A stretch of DNA of 64,000 bases from Salinilacustrithrix flava (lineage in GTDB: Bacteria > Actinomycetota > Acidimicrobiia > Acidimicrobiales > Salinilacustritrichaceae), in the NCBI GenBank assembly GCA_024128875.1, contig JAMYFF010000001.1, positions 124,001-188,000 on the forward strand. The letters run 5' to 3'. The notes below the pieces were generated by a model. The model searched no databases. It was not told where the DNA came from and saw nothing but the letters and a program-made list of their open reading frames with translations. Positions 45,994 to 62,891 of the stretch are shown here, in pieces. A program made the position numbers and the translations under genes. Numbering within the stretch: the first letter of the stretch is position 1; each line of letters opens with the position of its first letter.

Positions 45994-47181
45994 CTACTTC
46001 AGGATCTTGGTGACCCGGCCGGCGCCCACGGTGCGACCACCCTCACGGATGGCGAAGCGCAGACCCTCATCCATCGCGATCGGGTTGATCAAGGTCACCG
46101 TCATGTCCGTGTTGTCACCCGGCATGCACATCTCCGTGCCCTCCGGCAGCTCGATCGAACCCGTGATGTCCGTCGTCCGGAAGAAGAACTGCGGCCGGTA
46201 GTTCGAGAAGAACGGCTTGTGACGGCCACCCTCATCCTTGGTCAACACATACACCGTCGACTCGAACTCGGTGTGGGGCGTGATCGAACCCGGCGCGCAC
46301 AGCACCTGACCACGCTCCACCCCGTCCTTGTCGATGCCACGAAGAAGCGCACCGATGTTGTCACCAGCCTGACCCTCATCGAGCAGCTTGCGGAACATCT
46401 CCACACCCGTGCACGTCGTCTTCTGCGTGTCACGGATCCCGACGATCTCGATGTCGTCACCGACATGGATCACGCCCTGCTCCACCTTGCCCGTCACCAC
46501 CGTGCCACGACCCTGGATCGAGAACACATCCTCGATCGGCATCAAGAACGGCTTGTCCAGATCACGCTCCGGCTCCGGCACGAACGAATCGACCTGGTTC
46601 ATCAGCTCCATGACCTGATCACCAGCCGCCGAATCACCCTCCAACGCCTTCAACGCCGACACCGGCACCACCGGCGCGTTGTCACCATCGAAGTCCTGAT
46701 CGGAGAGAAGCTCACGCACCTCCATCTCCACCAGCTCCAACAGCTCCTCATCATCGACCATGTCGACCTTGTTCAACGCCACCACGATCGCCGGCACACC
46801 GACCTGACGAGCCAGCAGCACATGCTCACGGGTCTGGGGCATCGGACCATCCGTGGCCGCCACCACCAGAATCGCACCATCGACCTGCGCGGCACCCGTG
46901 ATCATGTTCTTGATGTAATCCGCGTGACCCGGCATGTCGACATGCGCGTAATGCCGATTGTCCGTCTCGTACTCGATGTGGGACACATTGATCGTGATCC
47001 CACGCTCCCGCTCCTCAGGCGCCTTGTCGATCATGTCGAACGCCGTCGCATTGTTCCCATCGACACGCTCCGACAACACCCGCGAGATCGCAGCCGTCAA
47101 CGTCGTCTTCCCATGATCGATGTGACCCATCGTCCCGATGTTCACATGGGGCTTCGACCGATCGAACTTCTCCTTGGCCAT
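45994..47181 (-). CDS. tuf: Elongation factor Tu
   Basis: 395 residues. It delivers aminoacyl-tRNA to the ribosome. G motifs: [33 protein letters not shown]; the C-terminal beta barrels are complete ([20 protein letters not shown]). Codon usage is unlike the neighbours: GCG, ACG, TCG, TTG, GGT, CGT, GAT and CAT prevail where adjacent genes use GCC, ACC, CTC, GGC, CGC, GAC. The last 20 or so codons (about 45994-46055) return to the local style, so the gene looks mosaic. Confidence 0.98.
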   Translation of the reverse strand: MAKEKFDRSKPHVNIGTMGHIDHGKTTLTAAISRVLSERVDGNNATAFDMIDKAPEERERGITINVSHIEYETDNRHYAHVDMPGHADYIKNMITGAAQVDGAILVVAATDGPMPQTREHVLLARQVGVPAIVVALNKVDMVDDEELLELVEMEVRELLSDQDFDGDNAPVVPVSALKALEGDSAAGDQVMELMNQVDSFVPEPERDLDKPFLMPIEDVFSIQGRGTVVTGKVEQGVIHVGDDIEIVGIRDTQKTTCTGVEMFRKLLDEGQAGDNIGALLRGIDKDGVERGQVLCAPGSITPHTEFESTVYVLTKDEGGRHKPFFSNYRPQFFFRTTDITGSIELPEGTEMCMPGDNTDMTVTLINPIAMDEGLRFAIREGGRTVGAGRVTKILK

Positions 47182-47249
47182 GGTGGCGCCTCTTCCTTTG
47201 CTTGCTTCTCGAGTGGGTGACTAGCGGACTGACGGGCTTCGGTTGCGGC

Positions 47250-49340
47250 CTATTCGCCACGGATGCGCTTGACGATCTCTTCCTGCACGCTCGTCGGGCA
47301 CTCCTGGTAGGAGTCGAACTGCATCGTGTACTGCGCACGACCCTGGGTCTTGGAGCGCAGGTCGCCGACGTAGCCGAACATCTCCGAGAGCGGGACGGTG
47401 GCGTCGATGACCTGCGCGTTGCCGCGCTGGCTCATGCCGCCGACCTGGCCACGACGGGAGTTGAGGTCGCCGATGACGTCACCCATGTAGTCCTCGGGCG
47501 TGACGACCTCGACCTTCATGACCGGCTCCAGGATCACGGGCTTGGCCTTGCGGGCCGCCTCCTTGAACACCATGGTGCCGGCGATCTTGAAGGCCATCTC
47601 CGAGGAGTCCACGTCGTGGTACTTGCCGTCGGTGAGGATGGCCCGCACGTCGACCGTGGGGTAGCCGGCGAGCACGCCCGCCTCGAGCGAGGCCTGGATG
47701 CCGGCGTCGACGGAGGGGATGTACTCCTTGGGGATGCGGCCACCCGTGATGTTGTCCACGAACTCGTAGCCGCCACCGGGGCCGGTGGGCTCGAGGGTGA
47801 TCTGCACCTCGGCGTACTGGCCCGAACCACCCGTCTGCTTCTTGTGGGTGTAGGTGACCTTCTCGACCTTGTTCGTGATGGTCTCGCGGTAGGCGACCTG
47901 GGGCTTGCCGACCGTGGCGTCGACGCGGAACTCGCGCAGCATGCGGTCGACCAGCACCTCGAGGTGCAGCTCGCCCATGCCGGCGATGATGACCTGGCCG
48001 GTCTCCTCGTCGGTGCGCACGGTGAAGGTGGGATCCTCCTCCGACAGCGACTGGAGGGCCTTGCCCATCTTCTCCTGGTCGGCCTTGGTCTTGGGCTCCA
48101 CGGCCACGTGGATCACGGGCTCGGGGAACTCGAGGGACTCGAGCACGATCGGGTTGTCCGGATCGCAGAGCGTGTCACCGGTCTTGGTGTTCTTCATGCC
48201 GATGCCGGCGATGATCTCGCCGGAGAAGATGCGCTCGCGGTCCTCGCGGGTGTTGGCGTGCATCTGCAGCAGGCGACCGAGGCGCTCCTTGTTGCCGGAG
48301 CGCACGTTCAGCACGGTGTCGCCCTTGGCGAGCGTGCCGGAGTACACCCGGAAGTAGGTGAGCTTGCCGACGTGGGGGTCGGTCATGATCTTGAAGGCCA
48401 GGGCCGAGAACGGGGCCTCGTCGGTCAGCTCACGGGTGAGCTTCTCGGTCTCCTTGACGTTCAAGCCGTTGACCGGGGGCAGGTCGGCCGGGCTCGGCAG
48501 GTAGCGGATGACCGCGTCGAGCAGGGGCTGGACGCCCTTGTTCTTGAAGGCGGTGCCGTTGAGCACGGGCACGATCTCGCCGGCGATGGTCGCCTTGCGG
48601 ATGGCCTCGTGGAGCTCGTCCTCGGTGATCTCCTCGTCCTCGAGGAACTTCATCATGAGGGTCTCGTCGGCGGTGGCGACGGTCTCGATGAGCTCGGCGC
48701 GGTACTCGGCGGCCTTGTCCTTGAGGTCGTCGGGGATCTCGACCTCGTTCCAGCTGGCGCCGAGGTCCTCGCTCTCCCAGATGAGGGCCTTCATGCTGAT
48801 CAGGTCGACGACGCCGGCGTACTCGGCCTCGTAGCCGATGGGCAGCTGCAGCACGGCGGTGTTGGCCTGCAGGCGGTCCTTGATGGAGGCGAGCGCGTCG
48901 TAGAAGTTGGCGCCGAGGCGGTCCATCTTGTTGATGAAGCACATGCGGGGGACGCCGTACTTGTTGGCCTGGCCCCACACCGTCTCGGTCTGGGGCTCCA
49001 CACCGGCGACGCCGTCGAACACGGCGACCGCACCGTCGAGCACGCGCAGCGACCGCTCGACCTCGACGGTGAAGTCGACGTGGCCGGGCGTGTCGATGAT
49101 GTTGATGGTGTGGTCCTTCCACTGGCAGGTGGTGGCAGCGGAGGTGATGGTGATGCCCCGCTCCTGCTCCTGCTCCATCCAGTCCATCGTGGCGCCGCCC
49201 TCGTGGACCTCGCCGATCTTGTAGTTGCGGCCGGTGTAGAAGAGGATGCGCTCGGTCGTGGTGGTCTTGCCGGCGTCGATGTGGGCCATGATCCCGATGT
49301 TGCGGGTCTTGGCGATGGAGTTGGTGCGCTTCTCAGTCAT
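47250..49340 (-). CDS. fusA: Elongation factor G
   Basis: 696 residues. It catalyses translocation and, with RRF, ribosome recycling. G1 [21 protein letters not shown]3 DTPGHVDF, G4 NKMD; domain IV has [15 protein letters not shown] and [15 protein letters not shown]. Codon usage is the local C-ending type, in contrast to tuf. A stem-loop lies between rpsG and its start. Confidence 0.98.
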   Translation of the reverse strand: MTEKRTNSIAKTRNIGIMAHIDAGKTTTTERILFYTGRNYKIGEVHEGGATMDWMEQEQERGITITSAATTCQWKDHTINIIDTPGHVDFTVEVERSLRVLDGAVAVFDGVAGVEPQTETVWGQANKYGVPRMCFINKMDRLGANFYDALASIKDRLQANTAVLQLPIGYEAEYAGVVDLISMKALIWESEDLGASWNEVEIPDDLKDKAAEYRAELIETVATADETLMMKFLEDEEITEDELHEAIRKATIAGEIVPVLNGTAFKNKGVQPLLDAVIRYLPSPADLPPVNGLNVKETEKLTRELTDEAPFSALAFKIMTDPHVGKLTYFRVYSGTLAKGDTVLNVRSGNKERLGRLLQMHANTREDRERIFSGEIIAGIGMKNTKTGDTLCDPDNPIVLESLEFPEPVIHVAVEPKTKADQEKMGKALQSLSEEDPTFTVRTDEETGQVIIAGMGELHLEVLVDRMLREFRVDATVGKPQVAYRETITNKVEKVTYTHKKQTGGSGQYAEVQITLEPTGPGGGYEFVDNITGGRIPKEYIPSVDAGIQASLEAGVLAGYPTVDVRAILTDGKYHDVDSSEMAFKIAGTMVFKEAARKAKPVILEPVMKVEVVTPEDYMGDVIGDLNSRRGQVGGMSQRGNAQVIDATVPLSEMFGYVGDLRSKTQGRAQYTMQFDSYQECPTSVQEEIVKRIRGE

Positions 49341-49359
49341 GGAGGGCTCTCACAGAAAG

Positions 49360-49393
49360 ACGACCGGGGCCTGGTGACAGGCGGCCCGGTCGT
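49360..49393 (-). promoter_or_regulatory. Leader hairpin between rpsG and fusA
   Basis: Arms ACGACCGGG / CCCGGTCGT (9 bp) with an inner CCTG/CAGG stem, 19 bases upstream of the fusA start. It may attenuate transcription, protect the mRNA end or tune fusA translation. Confidence 0.45.
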
Positions 49394-49441
49394 GGGGCCG
49401 ATGGCCCGCGTGGGATGGACAGATCAGGGGGAGTGCGGGCA

Positions 49442-49912
49442 CTACCAGCGGTAGTGCGCGAAGGCCTTGTTCGACTCGGCCATCTTGTGCATGTCCTCAC
49501 GCCGCTTGACGGAGGCGCCGAGGCCGTTGCTGGCGTCGAGGATCTCGTTGGCGAGGCGCTCGGCCATCGTGCGCTCGCGGCGGGCACGGGCGAAGGTGAT
49601 GATCCAGCGGATGGCGAGGGTGCTGGCCCGGCGGGGGCGGACCTCGATCGGGACCTGGTAGGTGGCGCCACCGACGCGGCGGCTCTTGACCTCGAGCTGG
49701 GGCTTGATGTTGTCGAGGGCGCGCTTCAGCGTGGAGAGCGGCTCGGAGCCCGTCTTGGACTCGACGATCGACATGGCGTCGTACATGATCCGCTCGGCGG
49801 TCGAGCGCTTGCCCGAGAGCAGGATCTTGTTCGTCAGCTGGGTGACGACGGTGGAGTCGTAGATCGGGTCGGGCTTGATCTCACGACGTGGTGCGGGTCC
49901 CTTGCGAGGCAT
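49442..49912 (-). CDS. rpsG: 30S ribosomal protein S7
   Basis: 156 residues. [40 protein letters not shown] and the C-terminal [15 protein letters not shown] are family blocks. It initiates assembly of the 30S head. It starts 1 base from the rpsL stop. Confidence 0.98.
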   Translation of the reverse strand: MPRKGPAPRREIKPDPIYDSTVVTQLTNKILLSGKRSTAERIMYDAMSIVESKTGSEPLSTLKRALDNIKPQLEVKSRRVGGATYQVPIEVRPRRASTLAIRWIITFARARRERTMAERLANEILDASNGLGASVKRREDMHKMAESNKAFAHYRW

Positions 49913-49913
49913 C

Positions 49914-50285
49914 TCAGGCGTCCTTCTTGGCGCCGTAGCGGCTACGGGCCTGCTTGCGGTCGCGGACGCCCGACGTGTCGAGCGTGCCGCGGATGATCTT
50001 GTAGCGGACGCCCGGGACGTCCTTCACACGGCCACCGCGCACGAGCACGATGGAGTGCTCCTGCAGGTTGTGGCCCTCGCCGGGGATGTAGGCGGTGACC
50101 TCGATGCCCGAGGTGAGCCGGACGCGGGCGACCTTGCGCAGCGCGGAGTTCGGCTTCTTGGGCGTGACGGTGAACACCCGGGTGCAGACGCCGCGCCGCT
50201 GGGGCGCACCCTTGAGGGCCGGCGTCTTGGCCTTGGTCATCTTGGACTGCCGGCCCTTGCGGACCAGCTGCTGAATCGTGGGCAC
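49914..50285 (-). CDS. rpsL: 30S ribosomal protein S12
   Basis: 123 residues from GTG 50285 ([20 protein letters not shown]). The decoding-site loops [18 protein letters not shown] and [14 protein letters not shown] carry the wild-type lysines associated with streptomycin sensitivity. The frame runs open far upstream (to 50891) without S12 similarity. It heads the str operon. Confidence 0.97.
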   Translation of the reverse strand: MPTIQQLVRKGRQSKMTKAKTPALKGAPQRRGVCTRVFTVTPKKPNSALRKVARVRLTSGIEVTAYIPGEGHNLQEHSIVLVRGGRVKDVPGVRYKIIRGTLDTSGVRDRKQARSRYGAKKDA

Positions 50286-50397
50286 GGGTGTCCTCTGCCT
50301 GACGGATCGAAAGCGTGTGCTTGGGTATCGGGGGCGATCGCACGGCCTGGCGCACCTCGAGGAGGTTCGCTCCGGGGGCGCGCATGACCGACAGGAC

Positions 50398-50427
50398 AGA
50401 CTATGGGCGAGGCTCGGCGGCACACAA
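50398..50427 (-). promoter_or_regulatory. Promoter of the str operon (rpsL)
   Basis: On the minus strand: TTGTGT (50422-50427), an 18-base spacer, TAGTCT (50398-50403); leader of about 105 bases to the rpsL start. Confidence 0.6.
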
Positions 50428-50494
50428 CCCGGCGACGGCGCGGTCCCGGGCCATCCTCGCAGCCCGGCGAGTGGGCGCGGCGGATGTCCACTCC

Positions 50495-50500
50495 TAGGAT
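50495..50500 (+). promoter_or_regulatory. -10 box of the CYTH gene (leaderless)
   Basis: TAGGAT lies 8 bases before ATG 50509. Confidence 0.4.
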
Positions 50501-50508
50501 CGCCGCCC

Positions 50509-50997
50509 ATGGCGTCCGACAGCGTGGAGCGCGAGCGGACCTGGCTCGTGCGCTCGCTCCCCGATCCGCTGCCCGCCGGCACCCACGTGTCGCAGGGGTA
50601 CCTGCTCGCCGACGGCGACGTGGCGGTGCGCGTCCGGCGGGCCGGCGACCGGCGGCTCATGACCGTCAAGGGGCGGGGCACCCGGAGCCGCACGGAGCTC
50701 GAGTGGGACCTCACCGCCGAGCAGTTCGAGGCGCTGTGGCCGCTCACCCGCTGCGGCCGGGTGGACAAGGTGCGCCACGAGGTGCCCCTCGGGCCGTGCA
50801 CAGCCGAGATCGACGTGTTCGCCGGCTCGCTCGCCGGGCTGGTGCTCGTCGAGGTCGAGTTCGACGACGACGCGTCCATGGACGCCTTCACCGCACCGGA
50901 CTGGTTCGGTGAGGAGGTCTCCGACGACCCCCGCTACGCCAACGCCGCCCTCGCCCGGGACGGTCTGCCCGAGGGCCACCGCTCCCCCACCGACTGA
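50509..50997 (+). CDS. CYTH-domain protein, probable triphosphatase
   Basis: 162 residues. The N-terminal VERERTWLV is the ExExK-type start of the CYTH (triphosphate tunnel) fold; [20 protein letters not shown] and RTELEWDL supply further basic and acidic tunnel residues, and [21 protein letters not shown] closes it. Family members hydrolyse inorganic triphosphate or act as nucleotide cyclases/thiamine-triphosphatases; a short stand-alone CYTH as here is most likely a triphosphatase. It is divergent from rpsL and 22 bases before the hydratase gene. Confidence 0.8.
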   Translation: MASDSVERERTWLVRSLPDPLPAGTHVSQGYLLADGDVAVRVRRAGDRRLMTVKGRGTRSRTELEWDLTAEQFEALWPLTRCGRVDKVRHEVPLGPCTAEIDVFAGSLAGLVLVEVEFDDDASMDAFTAPDWFGEEVSDDPRYANAALARDGLPEGHRSPTD

Positions 50998-51019
50998 CGC
51001 CATCCGAGAGAGGTCTGCC

Positions 51020-51781
51020 ATGCCCGACACCGCCACGACGCTCACGATCGATCGGGGCGTGGCCACCATCACCCTCGACCGGCCCGACGCCCGCAACGCC
51101 CTGTCCGCCGACCTCGTCGACGGCCTGGCCGACCACCTCGAGGCAGCGGTCGCCGACGACGACGTCCGGGTCATCGTCCTCACCAACGCCGGGACCACGT
51201 TCTGCGCCGGCGCCGACCTCAAGGCCGGCGCGGCGCGCTCGCCCCGGCACAGCCTGGTCGACGTCCTCACCACGATGCTCGACAGCCCCAAACCCGTGAT
51301 CGGCCGCATCGCCGGGCACTGCATGGGCGGCGGCGTCGGCCTCGCGGCCGCCTGCGACATCTCGGTCATCAGCGACGACGCCAAGGTCGGCTTCACCGAG
51401 GTCCGCATCGGGGTGGCCCCGGCGATGATCTCGGTGGTCTGCCTGCCCAAGATGGGCCGGGCCGACGCAACCGAGCTGTTCCTGTCCGGCGAGCGGATCA
51501 CCGCGTCCCGCGCGGTCGAGGCCGGTCTGCTCAACCGGGTCGTGCCCCGCGACGACCTCGACGCCGCCGTGGCCGAGGTGGTGGGCAAGGTCGTGGCCGG
51601 CGGGCCGCTCGCCCTCGCCGCGGCCAAGCGGCTGCTGCGCGAGGTGCCCGAGCTCGACCGGGACGAGGCCTTCGCCACCACCGAGGTGCTGTCGGCAGAG
51701 CTGTTCGCCTCCGACGAGGCCGCCGAGGGGATGGCCGCCTTCCGCGAGAAGCGCCCGGCACGCTGGGTGCCGGGCGACTGA
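51020..51781 (+). CDS. Enoyl-CoA hydratase/isomerase (crotonase) family protein
   Basis: 253 residues. Oxyanion-hole segments FCAGADLKAG and GHCMGGGVGLAAACD are intact; glutamates in VGFTEVRIGVAP and DATELFLSGERI sit where the two catalytic acids of hydratases lie. The set resembles branched-chain or methylglutaconyl-type hydratases, but the substrate is not inferable. GAGAGAGG precedes ATG 51020. Probably cotranscribed with the CYTH gene. It converges with rpoC; a palindromic repeat separates them. Confidence 0.85.
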   Translation: MPDTATTLTIDRGVATITLDRPDARNALSADLVDGLADHLEAAVADDDVRVIVLTNAGTTFCAGADLKAGAARSPRHSLVDVLTTMLDSPKPVIGRIAGHCMGGGVGLAAACDISVISDDAKVGFTEVRIGVAPAMISVVCLPKMGRADATELFLSGERITASRAVEAGLLNRVVPRDDLDAAVAEVVGKVVAGGPLALAAAKRLLREVPELDRDEAFATTEVLSAELFASDEAAEGMAAFREKRPARWVPGD

Positions 51782-51787
51782 AAAGGA

Positions 51788-51838
51788 CGAAATCCCGTGG
51801 ATCCAGACCACTTCGTGATCCGGATCCACGGGATTTCG
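51788..51838. repeat. Palindromic repeat, copy C (between hydratase gene and rpoC)
   Basis: Perfect 17-base arms CGAAATCCCGTGGATCC and GGATCCACGGGATTTCG around a 17-base centre that still shows ACCAC...GTGAT. It is the best-preserved copy and lies between two convergent genes, where it could also terminate both. Confidence 0.75.
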
Positions 51839-51869
51839 CTTCAGGCGGCCCTTCGGGCCTGCCGCGGCC

Positions 51870-55826
<3,957 letters not shown>

Positions 55827-55884
55827 TTGGTGCTTCCTCTATCCCTCGTATGACGTACTGGTGGGCGTTCGCTCGCTGGTGCGC

Positions 55885-59460
<3,576 letters not shown>

Positions 59461-59576
59461 AGGGTCCTCCTCAGAGGGCGGCGTGGGCGGCCAGTGCGGG
59501 TGCGCACGCGGTCAGGAGGGAGGGGGAACGCGATTGATGTTCGACCACCAGGACCCGAGACACGCACGACCTGATC

Positions 59577-59606
59577 ATGGTAGAGGGGTCGCGCAAGCGA
59601 GGGCAA
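59577..59606 (-). promoter_or_regulatory. rpoB promoter P2 (proximal)
   Basis: On the minus strand: TTGCCC (59601-59606), an 18-base spacer, TACCAT (59577-59582). An 8-bp hairpin (59618-59638) lies between it and P1. No gene is present in 59461-59796. Confidence 0.5.
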
Positions 59607-59721
59607 CCCGCATCAGCCCGAACCGAGATCCGGTTCGGACGGCAGTGCCCTCGATTTCCCCTCCCACGTTGTGCGCCGACGCCGATGTTGCCTGCGCCGA
59701 CGGCCGTGGGAGATCGGTGAG

Positions 59722-59750
59722 AGGGTAGGACGAGCGCCCTTGCTCGTCAA
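59722..59750 (-). promoter_or_regulatory. rpoB promoter P1 (distal)
   Basis: On the minus strand: TTGACG (59745-59750), a 17-base spacer, TACCCT (59722-59727). It is the closest match to a consensus promoter in the window. Confidence 0.65.
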
Positions 59751-59796
59751 GGTTCTCCGCCGGATCCCCGAACAGTCGTTCGTCCGGCGAGGCACC

Positions 59797-60621
59797 TCAG
59801 CGGCGGGTGATGACCCCGGTCAGCTGGGCGGCGTCGAACTCGGTCGGGATGCTGCGACCGGTGGCCTGGCGGTACAGGGCGGTCTGGAAGATGCCCTCCA
59901 GGGCCGAGGTGACGGCGAAGACCGTGACGGCCCACACCACGGCGGCGGCGATGGCCACGACGGCGACGGCCGTGCCGAGCCCGGAGAGGGCGACGGCGAG
60001 GGCCACGGCCGGGACGACGAGGGCGAACCCGAGCAGGCCGAAGCCCACGTTGGCGGTGACCTGCTCGCCCCACGTGCGCTTCACCAGCGCGGAGGAGCCC
60101 TTGATGCCCGCGATCGTGCCCGCGCCCTCGATGACCACGACCGGCAGCACGAGGTAGGTGACGAGGCGCCACGCAGCGCCGCCGATGAAGGACGCGATCG
60201 ACCCGACGATGCCGCCCTGCTCCTCGAGTGCGTTGAGGATCATGCCCACGGTGGTGGCGATGAACGCGAAGCCGACCACGGCCGGCCAGTGCGCCGAGGC
60301 CCCCCGCAGCGAGGTGCCGACGGTGGGGTCGCCGCCCTCCATGCGCAGGTTGGCGCCGTGCACGATGGCGGCCCGGCCCAGGTAGATCACCGACGACACG
60401 GCCACGTAGCCGAGGAAGACGAGCACGTAGCCGGTGATCGGGATGGCGTTGTCCTCGCCGCCCCCGCCGAGCATGGCGAGCACCGGACCGAAGAACAGCG
60501 CGGCGAGGGCCAGGCCGGCGACGGTGCCGATGACCGGGAGCCAGGCCAGCTCCCGATCGTGCTGCAGGACGCGCCAGGAGGACTTGGCCAGGCTCCAGGC
60601 GTTCTTGATGCGGTCGAACAT
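59797..60621 (-). CDS. DUF6159-like integral membrane protein
   Basis: 274 residues with about six hydrophobic segments (for example LAWLPVIGTVAGLALAALFF, GYVLVFLGYVAVSSVIYL, and a very Ala/Val-rich pair near 205-240). The N-terminal IKNAWSLAKSSWRVLQHDRE and the C-terminal SALEGIFQTALYRQATG are typical of a family of unknown function found in actinobacteria. ATG 60621 has TAGCCT 7 bases upstream. It lies between rplL and rpoB, which are usually adjacent. Confidence 0.75.
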   Translation of the reverse strand: MFDRIKNAWSLAKSSWRVLQHDRELAWLPVIGTVAGLALAALFFGPVLAMLGGGGEDNAIPITGYVLVFLGYVAVSSVIYLGRAAIVHGANLRMEGGDPTVGTSLRGASAHWPAVVGFAFIATTVGMILNALEEQGGIVGSIASFIGGAAWRLVTYLVLPVVVIEGAGTIAGIKGSSALVKRTWGEQVTANVGFGLLGFALVVPAVALAVALSGLGTAVAVVAIAAAVVWAVTVFAVTSALEGIFQTALYRQATGRSIPTEFDAAQLTGVITRR

Positions 60622-60628
60622 GTGGCAG

Positions 60629-60634
60629 AGGCTA
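60629..60634 (-). promoter_or_regulatory. -10 box of the membrane protein gene (leaderless)
   Basis: TAGCCT on the minus strand lies 7 bases before ATG 60621. Confidence 0.4.
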
Positions 60635-60666
60635 GGACACCCGCGGCCCCGGGCCCGGACGCGGAG

Positions 60667-60694
60667 CGGGGGCCGCCCGGCTGGGCGACCCCCG
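60667..60694 (-). terminator. Terminator after rplL
   Basis: CGGGGG-c-CGCCC pairs with GGGCG-a-CCCCCG around a 4-base loop. A second, smaller hairpin (GCGGCC-GGA-GGCCGC, 60716-60730) lies directly after the rplL stop. There is no T run. Confidence 0.55.
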
Positions 60695-60735
60695 ACACTG
60701 CAGTCTTCGTGGTCAGCGGCCGGAGGCCGCCGAGA

Positions 60736-61116
60736 TCACTTCAGCTCCACCTCGGCGCCGGCGGCCTCGAGGGCCTCCTTGGCCTTGGTGGCGTCTTCCT
60801 TCGAGGCCTTCTCGAGCACGGGGCTCGGGGCGCCGTCGACCAGCTCCTTGGCCTCCTTGAGACCGAGGTTGGTGAGGGAGCGCACCTCCTTGATGACGCC
60901 GATCTTCTTGTCGCCGGCGCTCTTGAGGATGACGTCGAACTCGTCCTGCTCCTCTTCGGCCTCGCCACCGCCACCGGCGGCGGGGCCGGCTGCGGCCACG
61001 GCCACGGGGGCTGCGGCGGTCACGCCGAACTTCTCCTCGAAGTCCGACAGGAGCTCGCTCAGCTCGAGGACGGTCATGTTGGCGATGGCGTCGAGGATCT
61101 CTTCCTTGGTGGCCAT
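60736..61116 (-). CDS. rplL: 50S ribosomal protein L7/L12
   Basis: 126 residues. N-terminal dimerisation domain, Ala/Gly hinge at about 40-55, and the C-terminal factor-binding domain ([29 protein letters not shown]). It forms the stalk with L10 and starts 3 bases after rplJ. Confidence 0.98.
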   Translation of the reverse strand: MATKEEILDAIANMTVLELSELLSDFEEKFGVTAAAPVAVAAAGPAAGGGGEAEEEQDEFDVILKSAGDKKIGVIKEVRSLTNLGLKEAKELVDGAPSPVLEKASKEDATKAKEALEAAGAEVELK

Positions 61117-61119
61117 GGT

Positions 61120-61854
61120 TCAGCTCTCCTGGGTGTCGGTGTCGGCAGCGGGGGCTGCCTCGGCCGCGGGGGTGTCCTCGGCCTCGGTGGTGTCGGCCTC
61201 GGCGGTTGCCGGGGCGTCGTCGTTGGTGGTCTCGGCCTCGGCGGGTGCCGGGGCCTCGTCGGTGGTGCTCTCGTCGGCGTCGGCCGCGGGAGCAGCGTCG
61301 GCGGGGGCGCCGGAGGCGCCGCCCTGGTCGATGAGGGCCTTGAGGCCGTAGGCCATGTTGCGGGGCAGCGCCTGGAGCAGTCCGGCGAGCTGCTGCATGG
61401 GGGCAGCCATGGCGCCGGCCAGCCTGGCGAGGAGCACCTCACGGGGCTCGACGTCGGCCAGGGCGCGGGTGTCGTCGGCGGTGAGGAGCTTGTCGCCCAG
61501 CAGGCCGCCCTTGACGACCAGCGCCGGGAACTCCTTGCCGAAGTCCTTCAGGACCTTGGCGACATCGACGGCGTCGCCGGCGTCTCCCGAGGGCTTCTCG
61601 GTCACGAACGCGATGGCGGTCGGGCCGGTGAGCAGCTCTTCGATCTCGAGGCCGAGGTCGCGGGCGGCGAAGCGGACCAGGGTGTTCTTGTACACCTTGA
61701 AGTCGCCGCCGGCGCCCCGCAGTCGGGTGCGCAGCTCGGCCAGCTGGCCGACGCTGAGCCCGCGGTACTCGGTGAGGATGGCAGCGCTCGTGCCGTCGAA
61801 GCGCTCGCGCACCTCGTCGACCACCGCCACCTTCTCGGGTCTGGGGTTCTCCAT
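61120..61854 (-). CDS. rplJ: 50S ribosomal protein L10 with Ala/Asp/Glu/Pro-rich C-terminal tail
   Basis: 244 residues, against about 170-190 usually. ATG 61854 has a perfect AAGGAGGTG upstream. RNA-binding N-terminal domain: VDEVRERFDGTSAAILTEYR, GLSVGQLAELRTRLR, YKNTLVRFAA; helix alpha-8 region for L7/L12 dimers near LLQALPRNMAYGLKALID. The last roughly 65 residues are low-complexity and acidic (DEAPAPAEAETTNDDAPATA), with no known fold. The leader upstream looks like an L10 leader. Confidence 0.95.
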   Translation of the reverse strand: MENPRPEKVAVVDEVRERFDGTSAAILTEYRGLSVGQLAELRTRLRGAGGDFKVYKNTLVRFAARDLGLEIEELLTGPTAIAFVTEKPSGDAGDAVDVAKVLKDFGKEFPALVVKGGLLGDKLLTADDTRALADVEPREVLLARLAGAMAAPMQQLAGLLQALPRNMAYGLKALIDQGGASGAPADAAPAADADESTTDEAPAPAEAETTNDDAPATAEADTTEAEDTPAAEAAPAADTDTQES

Positions 61855-62008
61855 GGACACCTCCTTCGTTCTGTCTCGGGCTCGCACACGGGCAGAGCCG
61901 GCAGAGCCGGTTCAGGAGGTGTCGCCTCGTCGGGCGGGCCCCTGGCCCATTGCGCGACCCGTGGGGTCGCACCGGATGTCTGCGGCGAGCAGTTCGGTTG
62001 TCGTGAAG
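61855..62008 (-). promoter_or_regulatory. rplJ-rplL leader RNA, probable L10 leader
   Basis: The roughly 150-base leader can form a closing CCGGT/ACCGG stem around three hairpins (GCGACCC/GGGTCGC, GGGCC/GGCCC, GAGG/CCTC), the multibranch style of L10 autoregulatory leaders. The L10-L7/L12 complex represses translation by binding such a structure. The class was assigned by position and shape, not by a model search. Confidence 0.55.
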
Positions 62009-62014
62009 TGGGAG

Positions 62015-62044
62015 ATGCTACGGCCGGTCCGGTCGCAGCACCAA
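62015..62044 (-). promoter_or_regulatory. Promoter of rplJ-rplL
   Basis: On the minus strand: TTGGTG (62039-62044), an 18-base spacer, TAGCAT (62015-62020), starting directly after the rplA stop. Confidence 0.6.
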
Positions 62045-62051
62045 CTCCGGG

Positions 62052-62753
62052 TCAGTCGACGTCGCGCTTCAGGCGGCCGGTGTCGATCCGGATGCCGGGG
62101 CCCATGGTGGAGCTCACGCCGATCCGGCGGAAGTAGCGACCCTTGGCCGCGGCGGGGCGGACCCGCTGGAGCTCCTCGACCACGGCCCAGAAGTTGGCGG
62201 CCAGCTGCTCGCTCTCGAAGCTGGACTTGCCGATCGGGACGTGCACGTTGCCGTAGCGGTCGGTGCGGTACTCGACCTTGCCGCCCTTGAACTCCTCGAC
62301 GGCCTTGCCCACGTCGGTGGTGACGGTGCCGGTCTTGGGGTTGGGCATGAGGCCTCGGGGTCCGAGCACGCGGCCCAGCTTGCCGACGGTGGGCATCATG
62401 TCGGGCGTGGCGATGGCCACGTCGAAGTCGAGCATGCCGCCGTCGACCTGCTCGGCGAGGTCGTCGCCGCCGACGTGCTCGGCGCCGGCGTCACGTGCGG
62501 CCTGGGCGGCGTCGCCCTGGGCGAACACGGCGACGCGGACGTCGGTGCCGGTGCCCGACGGGAGCGCGACGGTGCCGCGCACGATCTGGTCGGCCTTGCG
62601 GGGATCGACGCCGAGGCGGGCGATCAGGTCGACGGTCTCGTCGAACTTGGCGTTGGCCAGCGACCGGACGAGGTCGAGGGCCTCGGCGGGGGCGTGGGCG
62701 GCCTCGCGGTCGTAGCGGGCGGTGGCGTCGCGGTAGCGCTTTCCTGCAGCCAT
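62052..62753 (-). CDS. rplA: 50S ribosomal protein L1
   Basis: 233 residues from ATG 62753 (AAGG ribosome-binding site upstream). [60 protein letters not shown], and a C-terminal [10 protein letters not shown]. It forms the L1 stalk at the E site. Confidence 0.98.
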   Translation of the reverse strand: MAAGKRYRDATARYDREAAHAPAEALDLVRSLANAKFDETVDLIARLGVDPRKADQIVRGTVALPSGTGTDVRVAVFAQGDAAQAARDAGAEHVGGDDLAEQVDGGMLDFDVAIATPDMMPTVGKLGRVLGPRGLMPNPKTGTVTTDVGKAVEEFKGGKVEYRTDRYGNVHVPIGKSSFESEQLAANFWAVVEELQRVRPAAAKGRYFRRIGVSSTMGPGIRIDTGRLKRDVD

Positions 62754-62834
62754 GGTGACTGGTCCTTTCAGACTCCCTCGGAGTGGAAGCGTCATCCCGG
62801 GCGAGGTCCTCCCGGGCGAGTGGCGTGTTGGAGA

Positions 62835-62891
62835 AGTTGTGAGGCGCAGCCGAGCAACTTCAACGGAGCGGAGGCCGCCCAGCGGCCGCAG
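62835..62891 (-). repeat. Ribosomal 3'-flanking repeat, copy 2 (after rplK)
   Basis: About 57 bases directly after the rplK stop codon, nearly the same as 45483-45538 after rpsJ. The same two hairpins can form, and the loop changes do not disturb the GGCCGC/GCGGCC stem. It separates rplK from rplA. Confidence 0.65.
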
